This document shows, piece after piece, positions 55,359 to 64,000 of a stretch of DNA of 64,000 nt (its first letter is position 1; every line of letters begins with the position of its first letter). Source of the DNA: Shimia sp965227725 (GTDB lineage: Bacteria > Pseudomonadota > Alphaproteobacteria > Rhodobacterales > Rhodobacteraceae). The position numbers and the translations under genes were made by a program. The notes under the pieces were generated by a model. It did not search any database. It had not been told where the DNA came from and saw only the letters and a list, made by a program, of their open reading frames with translations. Location: the NCBI RefSeq assembly GCF_965227725.1, contig NZ_CBDDGH010000006.1, positions 1-64,000 on the forward strand, written 5' to 3'.

Positions 55359-57605
55359 ATGGCCTCTGAGACAGACATGGACACAGACGTTGATACGGGT
55401 TCGGATCGTTTTCACGAGCTGCTGAGCGATGCGATTGAAAGTCTGTCAGAGGGGTTTGCACTCTATGACGACAACCGCAAGCTGGTGGTCTGTAATCAGA
55501 AATACATCGAGATGAATGCGGGGGTTGCCGATCTGCTGCATCCCGGGCTGGATTGGGAAATTCTGATGCGTGAAAGCGCGCGGCGCGGGATTTATCACGA
55601 TGCGATTGGGCGCGAGGATGCCTGGGTCTCTGACCGGTTGCAGACCACCCATGACTATGTGACCGATTTTGAGTTGGTGCAGACCGATGGCACCCACTAC
55701 CTTGTGTCGACCCATCCCACCAAGATGGGCGGGTTTGTTGTGACCCGCACGGATATTTCCGACCGCAAGAAGGCAGAGGCCGCGACGCGGGACGGGGATT
55801 TGCTGATCCGGACGGTGTTGGATGCGAGTTCGGCGATTGTGACCATGGCGCGTGTGGGCGACGGCAGCCTGATTTACCGCTCTCCGGCGGCGCGGGAGCT
55901 GTTTGGCGACACCAAGTCTGCGCGCGATCATTATGTGAACCCCGATGACCGGGCTGATTTTGTCACCGAGTTGCTCGCGATGGGGCAGATCGACAATTAT
56001 TACCTGCGGGTGCAGGCTAAGGGGCGGGAGTTTCCTGCCTCTATTTCCGCGCGGATCGTGGAGTATCGCGGCGAGGATGTGATTGTCTCTAGTGTTGTGG
56101 ACCTGACCAAGGAGGTGGAGGCACAGCAGTTGATCCAGCAGGTGCTGGAAGCCTGTCCGATCCCTTTGCAGATGACCAAGGCGGCCACGGGGGAGACCTT
56201 GTTTTCAAGCCCCGAGACTTTGGCGCTTTTTGGGAACGGGGACAGTGCGCAGAGCTATTATGTGGAGGCGCAGGAACGGGCGCGCTATCTCAAAGAGCTG
56301 CGGGCGGCGGGTGTCGTGCGCAACCGGAAGGCGGAATATATCAAAGGCGATGGCACCCGGTTTTGGGGGGCGGTTTCGGCACAGCTGATCGATTTCAAGG
56401 GCGAGGAGGTCATTGTGTCGAGCACGCGGGACATGACCGATGAGCTTGCCTTGCAGGAGGAATTGGCCGCGCAGCGGGAGCTGCTGTATCAGAATGAGAA
56501 GATGTCTGCCCTTGGGGAGCTTTTGGCGGGGGTGGCGCATGAGCTGAACAACCCGCTGTCGATCGTGGTGGGTCATGCGCTGATGCTGCAGGAAGATGTG
56601 ACCGATCCGGAAACCCAGCGGCGGGTGGCCAAGATCGGCGCGGCGGCGGAGCGCTGTGCGCGGATTGTGAAGACCTTTCTGGCGATGGCGCGGCAGCGGC
56701 CGACCTCGATGGAGCGGGTCAATCTGGACAGTGTGATCGGCGCGGCATTGGATGTGGCCGGGTACGGGCAACAGCAGGATGGCATTCAGATTGCCTATGC
56801 GCCGGAGACGGATCTGCCCGAAATCCACGCGGATGCGGATCAGATCACGCAGGTGGTGATCAATCTGGTGATGAATGCCGGGCAGGCGATAAAGACCTCG
56901 GGTTTGGGAGATCAGATCCGCATCACGGCGCGGCCGGTCAAAGCGCGCAGCCAGATCGAAATCGCGATCAGTGACAATGGTCCCGGCGTGCCGGACCATA
57001 TCCGCGCGCGGATTTTTGAGCCGTTTTTCACCACCAAGGAGATTGGCAGCGGGACGGGCATTGGCCTCGCGTTCTGTCATCGCATAATCCACTCCCACAA
57101 CGGTCAGATCTGGCTGGACGGGCAGGCTGCCTCCGGCAGCCGGTTTGTGATCCGTTTGCCGGCGGCTCCGCAGAATGGCGCGGCGCAAGGTCACAGTGCG
57201 CGCGTCGCTGAGGCGCAGGCGGTGGGCCGTGTGCTGGTGGTGGATGATGAAGAGGACATTGGCGCGCTGATCGCGGAGGTTCTGAAGCGTGAGGGCTATC
57301 TTGTGGATCAGGTTGGCTCCGGCGCGCAGGCTTTGGAGCGGCTGGCGGGGCAGGGCTATGACGTGGTGCTGAGCGATCTGAACATGCCGGATGTGGACGG
57401 CAAGACGCTGTTTGCCACGCTCAAGCGCGAGCATCCGGAGATGGTGTCTCGGATTGCCTTCATTACTGGCGATACGATGGGGCCAACCTCGCAGAAGACC
57501 TTGCAGGAGGCGGGTCGCCCGTATCTGGAAAAGCCGGTTGCGCCGGAAGAGCTGCGGCAGCTGGTGCAGGACATCATGGCGGAAGGTGGGGGGCGCAATG
57601 CGTGA
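55359..57605 (+). CDS. PAS hybrid histidine kinase with C-terminal receiver
   Basis: The 748-residue cytoplasmic protein has a PAS domain near the N-terminus (about 15-130; ESLSEGFALYDDNRKLVVCNQKYIEMN), two further PAS-like segments (about 150-370), then a HisKA region with the His in LGELLAGVAHELNNPLSIVVGHA (about residue 395). An ATPase domain follows (DNGPGVPDHIRARIFEPFFTTKEIGSGTGIGLAFCHRI). The receiver (about 620-740) has its Asp in DVVLSDLNMPDVDG. The NtrB/FixL-style HELNNPL box and the PAS modules suggest internal signal sensing. Its 3' end overlaps the OmpR-type gene by 8 bases, so the two form a two-component pair. Confidence 0.93.
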   Translation: MASETDMDTDVDTGSDRFHELLSDAIESLSEGFALYDDNRKLVVCNQKYIEMNAGVADLLHPGLDWEILMRESARRGIYHDAIGREDAWVSDRLQTTHDYVTDFELVQTDGTHYLVSTHPTKMGGFVVTRTDISDRKKAEAATRDGDLLIRTVLDASSAIVTMARVGDGSLIYRSPAARELFGDTKSARDHYVNPDDRADFVTELLAMGQIDNYYLRVQAKGREFPASISARIVEYRGEDVIVSSVVDLTKEVEAQQLIQQVLEACPIPLQMTKAATGETLFSSPETLALFGNGDSAQSYYVEAQERARYLKELRAAGVVRNRKAEYIKGDGTRFWGAVSAQLIDFKGEEVIVSSTRDMTDELALQEELAAQRELLYQNEKMSALGELLAGVAHELNNPLSIVVGHALMLQEDVTDPETQRRVAKIGAAAERCARIVKTFLAMARQRPTSMERVNLDSVIGAALDVAGYGQQQDGIQIAYAPETDLPEIHADADQITQVVINLVMNAGQAIKTSGLGDQIRITARPVKARSQIEIAISDNGPGVPDHIRARIFEPFFTTKEIGSGTGIGLAFCHRIIHSHNGQIWLDGQAASGSRFVIRLPAAPQNGAAQGHSARVAEAQAVGRVLVVDDEEDIGALIAEVLKREGYLVDQVGSGAQALERLAGQGYDVVLSDLNMPDVDGKTLFATLKREHPEMVSRIAFITGDTMGPTSQKTLQEAGRPYLEKPVAPEELRQLVQDIMAEGGGRNA

Positions 57606-58314
57606 TCAGGCAACCAAGATTCTGGTCTGTGACGATGAGATCGATGTGCGCGAGATGCTGGCGGAATATCTGACCAAGCGCGGCTTTCATGTGCTGAGCG
57701 CGGCCAACGCAGAGGAATTGCGCGCCACGCTTGGCAAGGGGCGGGTCGATCTGATTGTGCTGGATATCAACATGCCCGGTGAGGACGGGCTTTCGGTTCT
57801 GAGATCACTGCGCCCGGACAATCCCGTGCCGGTGATCATGCTCACCGCTGCGGGCGATGTGGTGGACCGGATCATTGGTCTTGAGATGGGCGCGGATGAT
57901 TATCTGGGCAAGCCTGTGGATTTGCGCGAACTGGAGGCCCGGCTGAAGGCGGTCTTGCGGCGGCAGGACACGCCGCAGACGCAGGGCCAGAGCAGTGATG
58001 GCGCCACCACCGCGCGGTTTGGCGCGTTTACCCTTGATCTGGAGGCGGCAAAAATGGTCTCGGACGCAGGCGAAGAGCTGGCGCTGACGGCGATGGAGTT
58101 CAACCTCTTGAAGGTTTTTGCGCGCAACAAGGGGCGGGTGTTGAACAGGGATCAGATTCTGGAGCAGGCCCATGACCGCTCCTGGGATCCGTTTGACCGC
58201 AGCATCGATATCCGGATTTCACGGCTGCGCCGCAAGATTGAGCGCAATCCCGAAAAGCCGACCATCATCCGCACGGTGCGCGGCATCGGGTATGTCTATG
58301 ACCCTGAGGACTGA
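57598..58314 (+). CDS. OmpR-family response regulator
   Basis: The ATG at 57598 gives 238 residues; the longer frame is only the shadow of the kinase gene. The receiver domain (about 8-120) has ILVCDDEIDVREML, the phospho-Asp in VDLIVLDINMPGEDG and the Lys in DYLGKPVDLRELEAR. The winged helix (about 140-235) reads LALTAMEFNLLKVFARNKGRVLNRDQILEQAHDRSWDPFDRSIDIRISRLRRKIERNPEKPTIIRTVRGIGYVY. It should be phosphorylated by the overlapping hybrid kinase. Proteins of this class bind direct repeats, so the GAAAC repeats upstream of the kinase are a candidate target. Confidence 0.94.
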   Translation: MRDQATKILVCDDEIDVREMLAEYLTKRGFHVLSAANAEELRATLGKGRVDLIVLDINMPGEDGLSVLRSLRPDNPVPVIMLTAAGDVVDRIIGLEMGADDYLGKPVDLRELEARLKAVLRRQDTPQTQGQSSDGATTARFGAFTLDLEAAKMVSDAGEELALTAMEFNLLKVFARNKGRVLNRDQILEQAHDRSWDPFDRSIDIRISRLRRKIERNPEKPTIIRTVRGIGYVYDPED

Positions 58315-58685
58315 CGGGGCTTGGCGGGAAAGGCGGGTCAGCTCTGATGCAGATAAACAATCTTAGGTAGAAATTTCATTTACATAATATATTCGGCGAA
58401 GACTTGCCGTTTTATTCTTTTGATATTTTTTATGGGCATGCCCATTTAAATCTCTGTTTTGTATATGCAATCATGCGAAATGGATGTGATATTCACAATG
58501 CTGCAGGTGTGGAATCTCCTACTGGCCCCGGCACGCTCAGTTGCCCTAAGATACCAAAACTGTTAGAGTTTATTGAAGAATTTGAACGGCGTGCGCGCCT
58601 GAATTCTATTGCTGTAAGCCATTTGTGCGCGGCAAAGCGCATTCGCTAAATTGGACCGAACTTCTTTTGAGATGGGAGCGCAACT
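58315..58685. other. AT-rich intergenic region with 14-bp palindrome
   Basis: About 370 bases, visibly AT-richer than its neighbours. It holds the perfect palindrome ATGGGCATGCCCAT at 58432-58445. An 81-codon frame at 58404-58649 lacks a ribosome site and any recognisable family, so I do not call it a gene. The promoter for the membrane-protein gene at 58686 should lie here. Confidence 0.5.
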
Positions 58686-59621
58686 GTGTTTGGATCAGTT
58701 GTATTGGAGCTGTTTATTGGCGTTGCCTTTTTGTTTTTGGCATTGAGCATCGTGATCACCGCTGCGCAGGAGATGCTGACGGGGCTGCTTGGCATGCGGT
58801 CTGCCAATCTGGTTGTGGCGCTCAGGAACCTGCTGGAAGATCCGGACGGAAGCTTTGTGCGTGAGGTCATGGAGCATCCGGCGATGCGTCATCTCTATCG
58901 CGGCAAACCGCGCAGCGGGGTGTTTGGCCTGATGGGGAATGGGCCGTCTTATGTGCCCAGCAGTGCCTTTGCGACGGCGCTGTTGGATGCGCTGCGCAGC
59001 AAGAATGGCAATGGTGCCGCGCTGCCGGTTGCGGTGGATGAGCTGTTTGGCATGGCACCCGAGATCGTGCGGGACATGCCGGAGGGTGTGCTCAAACGTT
59101 CGCTGACCTTGATGATCGGGCAGGCAAGTGATCTTGACCGGCCTTTGCAGCGGCGCGCCGAAATGGCGGAGCGGCGTTTGGCGCAGTGGTTTGACGAGTC
59201 CATGGATCGGGCAAGTGGCTGGTACAAACGCAAAAGCCAGTTTGTCAGCGTGCTGTTGTCGATCGGGCTGGTGGTGGCGATCAATGCCAATGCGCTGACC
59301 TATATGGAGCTGTTGTGGAAGGACTCAAACCTGCGCGAGGGGATTGTGGCGGCGGCGGAGGCAACGGCGGCTCAGGGCCAGCCGCTGCCAGATGATACGC
59401 AGGCGCGGCTGGACGATCTGGCCATATTGCCGATTGGCTGGCAGGGGCGGAGCTTTTCCGATGCTTTCTGCAGCGCGCAGGAGAGCCTTAAAACACTGGC
59501 GGGATGGGCCATCACGGTGCTGGCCATCAGCCTTGGGGCGGCGTTCTGGTTTGACGTGATGAAGAAAGCGCTCGCAATCCGCGCGAGCGGGCCGAAACCC
59601 GCAAACCCCGCAGCAGGGTGA
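58686..59621 (+). CDS. Membrane protein of unknown function
   Basis: A 311-residue protein with an N-terminal membrane helix (VVLELFIGVAFLFLALSIVITAA), a soluble helical middle (about 35-185; NLVVALRNLLEDPDGSFVREVMEHPAMRHLYRG), a second helix (FVSVLLSIGLVVAINANAL, about 188-207), a loop and a third helix (LAGWAITVLAISLGAAFWFDV, about 272-292). I do not recognise a named family. It is followed after 13 bases by an AAA+ activator gene on the same strand. I infer that they are co-transcribed and that it may be a component or anchor of the system at the right end of the window. Confidence 0.75.
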   Translation: MFGSVVLELFIGVAFLFLALSIVITAAQEMLTGLLGMRSANLVVALRNLLEDPDGSFVREVMEHPAMRHLYRGKPRSGVFGLMGNGPSYVPSSAFATALLDALRSKNGNGAALPVAVDELFGMAPEIVRDMPEGVLKRSLTLMIGQASDLDRPLQRRAEMAERRLAQWFDESMDRASGWYKRKSQFVSVLLSIGLVVAINANALTYMELLWKDSNLREGIVAAAEATAAQGQPLPDDTQARLDDLAILPIGWQGRSFSDAFCSAQESLKTLAGWAITVLAISLGAAFWFDVMKKALAIRASGPKPANPAAG

Positions 59622-59634
59622 GGTGGGTGCCACC

Positions 59635-61002
59635 ATGTCACTGGATGATACAGACCGCAGGCTGACGCTGGTTTCTCAAGAAAAATCAGACCGTTTTGAG
59701 GCGTTTCTTGGGGCGCTTGGGGCGCTGGATTACCGCGTGCAGCTGACCGGACCTGAGGCTTTGGCAAAGACCGCGGAAGGCAACAGTCTGGTCTATCTGG
59801 GCATGCGCGGCTGGGATGGGCGCACCATGCGGCGGCTGAAGGCGCTGGCGGCGCATCCGCATTGTATGCTGGCGATTGAAAAGAGCGCGTTCCGCTGGGC
59901 GGAGCCGACCATTCGCGATTGTCGTGAGTTTCTGACCTGGCCCTGTGCGCCCTCCGAGCTGAAGATGCGGCTGGAAAGATGTGGGCGCAGTGGCCCGTTG
60001 GGACGCCCGGCGGATGAGCGGGCGGCCGAGGTGAGCGCGCTGGGGCTGGTGGGGCAATCACGCTGTTTTGTGGACAGTCTGGTGACCCTGCGCCGCTTTG
60101 CTGAATGTGACGCAGCGGTGCTGATCAAGGGCGAAACCGGCACCGGCAAAGAGCTGGCCGCGCGGGCGATCCATCAGCTTTCGGCGCGCAGCGAAGGCCC
60201 GTTTGTGCCTGTCTGTTGCGGCGCGTTGCCGGACACGTTGATTGAGGCAGAGTTGTTTGGCCATGCGCGTGGGGCGTTTACCGACGCACACGAAGCCCGT
60301 GCGGGACTGGTCGAGCAGGCGCGCGGCGGCACGTTGTTTCTGGATGAGGTCGAGGCGCTGAGCGCCAAGGCGCAGGTGGCCTTGTTGCGGTTTCTGGAAT
60401 CACTGGAGTTTCGCCGCGTGGGCGGCAGCCGGACACAGCGGGCGGATGTGCGGGTGATTGCGGCGGGCAATGAAGATCTGCGGCAACTGGCGCGGGACGG
60501 GCGGTTCCGTCTGGATCTGTTGTATCGGCTGGATGTTTTGTCGCTCGCGCTGCCACCGTTGCGCCAGCGTGTCGGGGATGTGGCCCTGCTGACGCGGCAT
60601 TTTCTGACGCTGTTTGAGCAGCAATATCAGACCGGCGCGCTGGCGCTGGACATAAGATCCAGCCATTGGATTGAAGAATACACCTGGCCCGGCAATGTGC
60701 GGGAGCTGGAAAATCTGGTGCATCGCGGCGTGGTCACGGCGCAGGATGGTTTGGTTTCAGTATGCCCGACGGAGCCGCGCGCGCGCGACAGTGTGGACGA
60801 GGCTTTTGGCGTGGCCAAGGCACGCGCGGTGAACGCCTTTGAGCGGCGCTATCTGGAAAGCGTGATGGCCCAGACGCAGGGCAATGTCACCAAAGCCGCA
60901 GAACAGGCGGGCAAGGAGCGCCGCGCCTTGGGCAAGCTCCTCAAAAAGCACGGCATTGATCCGGCCGGATTTGCCCAAGCCTCCCCCACAAACGGATTTT
61001 GA
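59635..61002 (+). CDS. AAA+ enhancer-binding-type activator with altered GAFTGA loop
   Basis: I start at the ATG at 59635, giving 455 residues. An N-terminal domain of receiver-like size (about 1-120) lacks the phospho-Asp pattern. The AAA+ domain (about 145-380) has Walker A GETGTGKE (about 166), ELFGHARGAFTDAHEARAG and Walker B GGTLFLDEVEAL, then the arginine-finger region RFRLDLLYRLDVLSLALPPLRQR. A Fis-type helix-turn-helix ends it (about 405-445; NVTKAAEQAGKERRALGKLLKKHGI). Sigma-54 contact normally needs GAFTGA; here it is GAFTDA (Asp at about residue 217). It may act with sigma-54 with changed properties, or without it. The large minus-strand gene ends 11 bases beyond. Confidence 0.88.
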   Translation: MSLDDTDRRLTLVSQEKSDRFEAFLGALGALDYRVQLTGPEALAKTAEGNSLVYLGMRGWDGRTMRRLKALAAHPHCMLAIEKSAFRWAEPTIRDCREFLTWPCAPSELKMRLERCGRSGPLGRPADERAAEVSALGLVGQSRCFVDSLVTLRRFAECDAAVLIKGETGTGKELAARAIHQLSARSEGPFVPVCCGALPDTLIEAELFGHARGAFTDAHEARAGLVEQARGGTLFLDEVEALSAKAQVALLRFLESLEFRRVGGSRTQRADVRVIAAGNEDLRQLARDGRFRLDLLYRLDVLSLALPPLRQRVGDVALLTRHFLTLFEQQYQTGALALDIRSSHWIEEYTWPGNVRELENLVHRGVVTAQDGLVSVCPTEPRARDSVDEAFGVAKARAVNAFERRYLESVMAQTQGNVTKAAEQAGKERRALGKLLKKHGIDPAGFAQASPTNGF

Positions 61003-61012
61003 GCACCTGCTA

Positions 61013-64000
61013 TCAGCGCCGTCTGTTTGAGCCGCCCGCGGTCATTTCGCGCGCCTGAGACAGGATGTCCTCGGCAAACTCCGCAGACACATCAAGGATT
61101 TGTGCAAGCTCGGTTGCGCTGCGGCGGGCCACGGCGCGCACCGAGGTGATGCCTGCGGTTTCCAGAACCGCCGCGCGTCCTTCGCCAATGCCGTGCAGCT
61201 CGCGCGTGGGGCGGTCGGGCAAAGTGGCGGTGTTGAGGGTCAGATTTGTGGTTGGCGACAAAACCCGCGCGTGGCCCGGAAGGCTGAGAAACGCGGTGCT
61301 GCTGGCATGGGTGCGCAGGCGTGCAGTGGCGCTTTCGCGGGGCAGGCGGGCCACGCTGTCAAGGCGGGGCTGCGCGATGGTGCCGACGGGCAGCTCGGTT
61401 GGCAGACGGGTGATGAGCGTGGCGCGCGCGGGTGTGGTTTCGCCTTTGTCTTTGCAGGGCGCGCATTCGCAGATGTCCTCCGGCGCGGTATCGGCGGGGG
61501 TGGGCACACATGGGGTCTCCGGTGGCGGCGGTTGTGTGGCCACGGCGCGCGGGCGGAAGGCGACGGTGAAATCGCGCACGGTCATGCGGCCCGGCGCCTC
61601 TGAGAGGAAGGACACCGGAATGTTTTGCGGCGCTTCAAGCTCTGCTGAGGCGGCCACCAAGGTGAGGATGGCGCCTGGCCCGAGTTCTATCTCGATTTCT
61701 GCGGTGGCCGCACGTGCCGGAACTGTGCCGCGCAGGCGGGTGATCTCGGCCCCATCAGATTGGATTGATGCAGCAAGGGGCGTGTCGATCTGAGCGCCTG
61801 CGCCGTCCAGCCAGCGGGCGGCAAAAACCGCCTCTCCTTGCGATAGCTGTGCTTCGACAGCGGCGGCAAACGGCGCGTCAGCGATCACCTCAGCGGATTG
61901 GGACAGGGTCACAGAAGATCTGTCCGCTGTGATATTGGTGAAGGTGAGGCCCTCCGTGGCCAGAGCGATGCTCAGGGGCGGGTTCTCGAGGGTCAGCTCA
62001 GGAGAAAAGCGCCAGCCGCTCAGAAACTCTGTGGGGTCCACATCAAGGGCGAGCTCGCTGAAATCGCCATTGCGCAGGCCGGTTGGCCCGCCCTCAAGGG
62101 AGATGGTGTCCACAAACAGGCGCTGGTTTGCCGGGGTGCGCAGGCGAACCTCCAGTTGGTCGGCATCCTCAGGGGCGATGACATCCAGCGAGGCAGACAG
62201 GATGGTGCGCAACTGTGGGCCAGCCACGGCGGCCAGCTCCAGGCCGCTGTCAAAGGTGCCAACAAACGGGGGCGGGGTCAGCACATCGGTGCGCGAAAGG
62301 CCGCAGCCGGTTTGACGCCAGATCAGCTCGATCACCGCGCCGCGTTCAGGCGCGAAGCCGCGGAACACCGCGCGATAGGGGCAGCCGGGGGAGACTTTGA
62401 CAATTTGCGACAGCGCGCGGGGGGCGCTTTCTGCGTGACCGAGGCGCAGGAGTGTGACCGAAAGCGGGCCCGCGTCGCCGGGTACAGAGAAAGATTGCAG
62501 CGCAACCGCACCGCCGCTGACACTCCAGCCCTTCGGTTCATAGAGGTCATTTCCGGAGGCGCGATCCTCAAAGCCGCCATTGGTCAGTTGCTCACCGCGA
62601 GGGCAGGTTGTGGCGCTGCGCGCTGACAGAATGCCATTGGCGGCCTCAGCAACGGAGCGGGACTCCAGCGCAAATTCCACCCGGCCAAGGGGTTGGAACC
62701 GCTCAAGAGTGAGGATGCTGCTTTCGGCTTCACGGCCGATTTCGGCCGAGACCGGGACGCGAAACACCGGCGAGGCGCGGCGGAAGCGGTGTGCGGCCAT
62801 GAGCGCATCGGGCAGGCTGTCCGCGCGGGCCGGTCGCCATGACAGACCGCCGGTGTCGCTTGTCTGCAGCTCTGCGGTTGGTTCGGTCTCCGGATGGACG
62901 TGCCAGGCGATTGGCGCAGAGGTCGGCTCGACCACAAGCCAGATGCGCTCAGCGTCGGCGGGCACGGTGATGGTCTGACCCAGAGCGGTGCTGAGCCATC
63001 GTGGCCCGCCATGGGCGGAGACCCCAAAGGAACCGGTCGCGGGTTGCGAAAGAAGCGAGCTGTCGCCGGGTTTGCCGTCAAAATCCTCGCGCAGGTCGAC
63101 TTTGACGTCCGCCTGTCGCGCTTGCGTGGAGAGCAGGACATCCACCGCGTCGAGAATGGTCTCACCGGTGATTGTCACCGGCTGGGCGGCGGCGGTGCCG
63201 ACCGCGAGCGGCACAGACTCCGGTGGGGTGCGATCCATGGTGGGGCCAAGGCTGATTTCGCTGCCCTCAAAGGTGCCATCAATTGCGATGTGCGTGCCGG
63301 TTGGATCAATCTCCATATTGGGCGGCACGGTGATTTGCAGGAGGTCATCGCCCGCCTCAGACACGCCGTCATAGGTGTATTCCAACGTGCTTTCGCGCAG
63401 CCCATCGGGCAGGCCGCTGCGGCGCTCCTGAATCTCGTAGAGCACTTCGACAGCCAGCTGGGCGGTGGTGTCAGACTTGATGTGCAGGGGCAGAACCGCA
63501 AAGCCGCCTTCGGTTTCCGCCGCATCCAATGCGGCCTGCGCAAGGGTGGTGAGATCTGTGGTTTCGGTGACCGCGGAGAGCTCGCCGGGTAGGGCCCAGG
63601 CGGCGGGCTGTTGCCCCATGGCAAGCGTGACATTGCTGGCTACGGCGCGCAGCCACAGGGTGTTTATGATCGGTTGCGCGCCTGCTGATGTGCGGGCAAT
63701 GCGCAGGCGCTGCACCGTCAGTCCCGGGAGGGGCTGCTCCCCGTCACTCAAAGTGAATGTGCCGTTTTGCGATGGCACCGTGCCATTGGCCGCAACATCG
63801 ACAAACAGGCCGCCCAGATCCACCTGCAGCGTTGCCCCCGCCAAACCCGCCCCGATGAGGCGCGAAAGCGTGCGAAAGCCGCCCAGATGGATCTCCGCCC
63901 AAGGCAGGCTGCCGCCGCCGCGCACCTGAGACACAGCGGTTTCGCGACTGTCATCAGACGGGTCGCTGCCCGCGATGCTGCCATCGACCGGCGGGGCGGT
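61013..64000 (-). CDS. Very large modular protein, unknown function (start lies beyond right edge)
   Basis: The frame is open from 61013 to the window end; a GTG at 63934 could start it, but the codons above it are coding-like (TAPPVDGSIAGSDPSDDSRE), so the gene is probably longer than the roughly 995 residues seen. No membrane helix stands out. Two segments look like starts of jelly-roll carbohydrate-binding-type modules (LTNGGFEDRASGNDLYEPKGW and LRNGDFSELALDVDPTEFLSGW). A Cys-rich patch follows (CVPTP...ICECAPCKDK), and at the very C-terminus comes a helix-hairpin-helix-like region (LHGIGEGRAAVLETAGITSVRAVARRSATELAQILDVS). I do not recognise the family. Convergent with the activator gene at 59635. 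Confidence 0.8.
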   Translation of the reverse strand, partial: TAPPVDGSIAGSDPSDDSRETAVSQVRGGGSLPWAEIHLGGFRTLSRLIGAGLAGATLQVDLGGLFVDVAANGTVPSQNGTFTLSDGEQPLPGLTVQRLRIARTSAGAQPIINTLWLRAVASNVTLAMGQQPAAWALPGELSAVTETTDLTTLAQAALDAAETEGGFAVLPLHIKSDTTAQLAVEVLYEIQERRSGLPDGLRESTLEYTYDGVSEAGDDLLQITVPPNMEIDPTGTHIAIDGTFEGSEISLGPTMDRTPPESVPLAVGTAAAQPVTITGETILDAVDVLLSTQARQADVKVDLREDFDGKPGDSSLLSQPATGSFGVSAHGGPRWLSTALGQTITVPADAERIWLVVEPTSAPIAWHVHPETEPTAELQTSDTGGLSWRPARADSLPDALMAAHRFRRASPVFRVPVSAEIGREAESSILTLERFQPLGRVEFALESRSVAEAANGILSARSATTCPRGEQLTNGGFEDRASGNDLYEPKGWSVSGGAVALQSFSVPGDAGPLSVTLLRLGHAESAPRALSQIVKVSPGCPYRAVFRGFAPERGAVIELIWRQTGCGLSRTDVLTPPPFVGTFDSGLELAAVAGPQLRTILSASLDVIAPEDADQLEVRLRTPANQRLFVDTISLEGGPTGLRNGDFSELALDVDPTEFLSGWRFSPELTLENPPLSIALATEGLTFTNITADRSSVTLSQSAEVIADAPFAAAVEAQLSQGEAVFAARWLDGAGAQIDTPLAASIQSDGAEITRLRGTVPARAATAEIEIELGPGAILTLVAASAELEAPQNIPVSFLSEAPGRMTVRDFTVAFRPRAVATQPPPPETPCVPTPADTAPEDICECAPCKDKGETTPARATLITRLPTELPVGTIAQPRLDSVARLPRESATARLRTHASSTAFLSLPGHARVLSPTTNLTLNTATLPDRPTRELHGIGEGRAAVLETAGITSVRAVARRSATELAQILDVSAEFAEDILSQAREMTAGGSNRRR

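Noticed and set aside
56205..57434. 409-codon minus-strand frame in the second hybrid kinase
   Set aside because: Antisense shadow; His/Arg-rich nonsense composition and no domain.
58404..58649. 81-codon frame before the unknown membrane-protein gene
   Set aside because: No ribosome site, no family, and AT-rich non-coding-like composition.

Overview
The window looks like DNA from a marine alphaproteobacterium of the Roseobacter group (Rhodobacteraceae). The grounds are the rRNA operon order 16S-tRNA-Ile-tRNA-Ala-23S-5S-tRNA-fMet, the alphaproteobacterial style of the rRNA and protein sequences, the TRAP transporter, and a ParAB/Rep module of the kind found on Roseobacter plasmids and chromids. 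The replication module (37-45 kb) lies in the same 64 kb as an rRNA operon and central-metabolism-type genes. This suggests a chromid or megaplasmid carrying an rrn operon, or less likely a plasmid module integrated in a chromosome. The species cannot be named from the sequence.

Layout. 1-10.9 kb: an iron-chelate uptake island. It holds three TonB-dependent receptors (one cut by the left edge), an AraC regulator, a four-gene FatB/CeuE-type siderophore ABC transporter, a MarR regulator and two small DUF2218 proteins. Receptor and DUF2218 paralogues sit on both sides of the ABC operon. 11.1-13.1 kb: a decayed IS3-family element abutted by a decayed IS5-family element. 13.2-20.4 kb: a two-gene operon of an enlarged GltB-like glutamate synthase and a CysJ-like diflavin reductase. 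20.4-22.3 kb: a remnant zone with an IS3 fragment and the C-terminal piece of a serine recombinase whose frame runs into tRNA-fMet. 22.3-28.3 kb: the rRNA operon on the minus strand with its terminator and promoter.

28.6-37.1 kb: a complete haem-uptake system. Minus strand: hmuS-hmuT-hmuU-hmuV-exbB-exbD-exbD-tonB; divergently, an outer-membrane receptor. The two ExbD proteins differ at the key membrane acid residue (Asp in one, Asn in the other). 37.2-45 kb: plasmid maintenance: WGR protein, ScpB, DUF1403, CcdAB toxin-antitoxin, a tyrosine recombinase that seems to have lost its catalytic Tyr, ParB, ParA, three parS-like palindromes, an iteron origin with two DnaA boxes, and a Rep_3-type initiator.

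45-49.2 kb: a class IV aminotransferase and a DctPQM TRAP transporter. 49.2-58.3 kb: signalling: a hybrid histidine kinase, a truncated globin one base upstream of a PAS-adenylate cyclase, a methyltransferase, an alpha/beta hydrolase with a Cys nucleophile, and a second hybrid kinase overlapping an OmpR-type regulator. 58.7-64 kb: a membrane protein of unknown function, an AAA+ enhancer-binding-type activator with GAFTDA instead of GAFTGA, and, convergent with them, a very large modular protein running off the right edge. These may be the edge of a larger uncharacterised system.

By eye the left iron island is visibly less GC-rich than the right half, which fits acquisition by transfer. No CRISPR array was seen.
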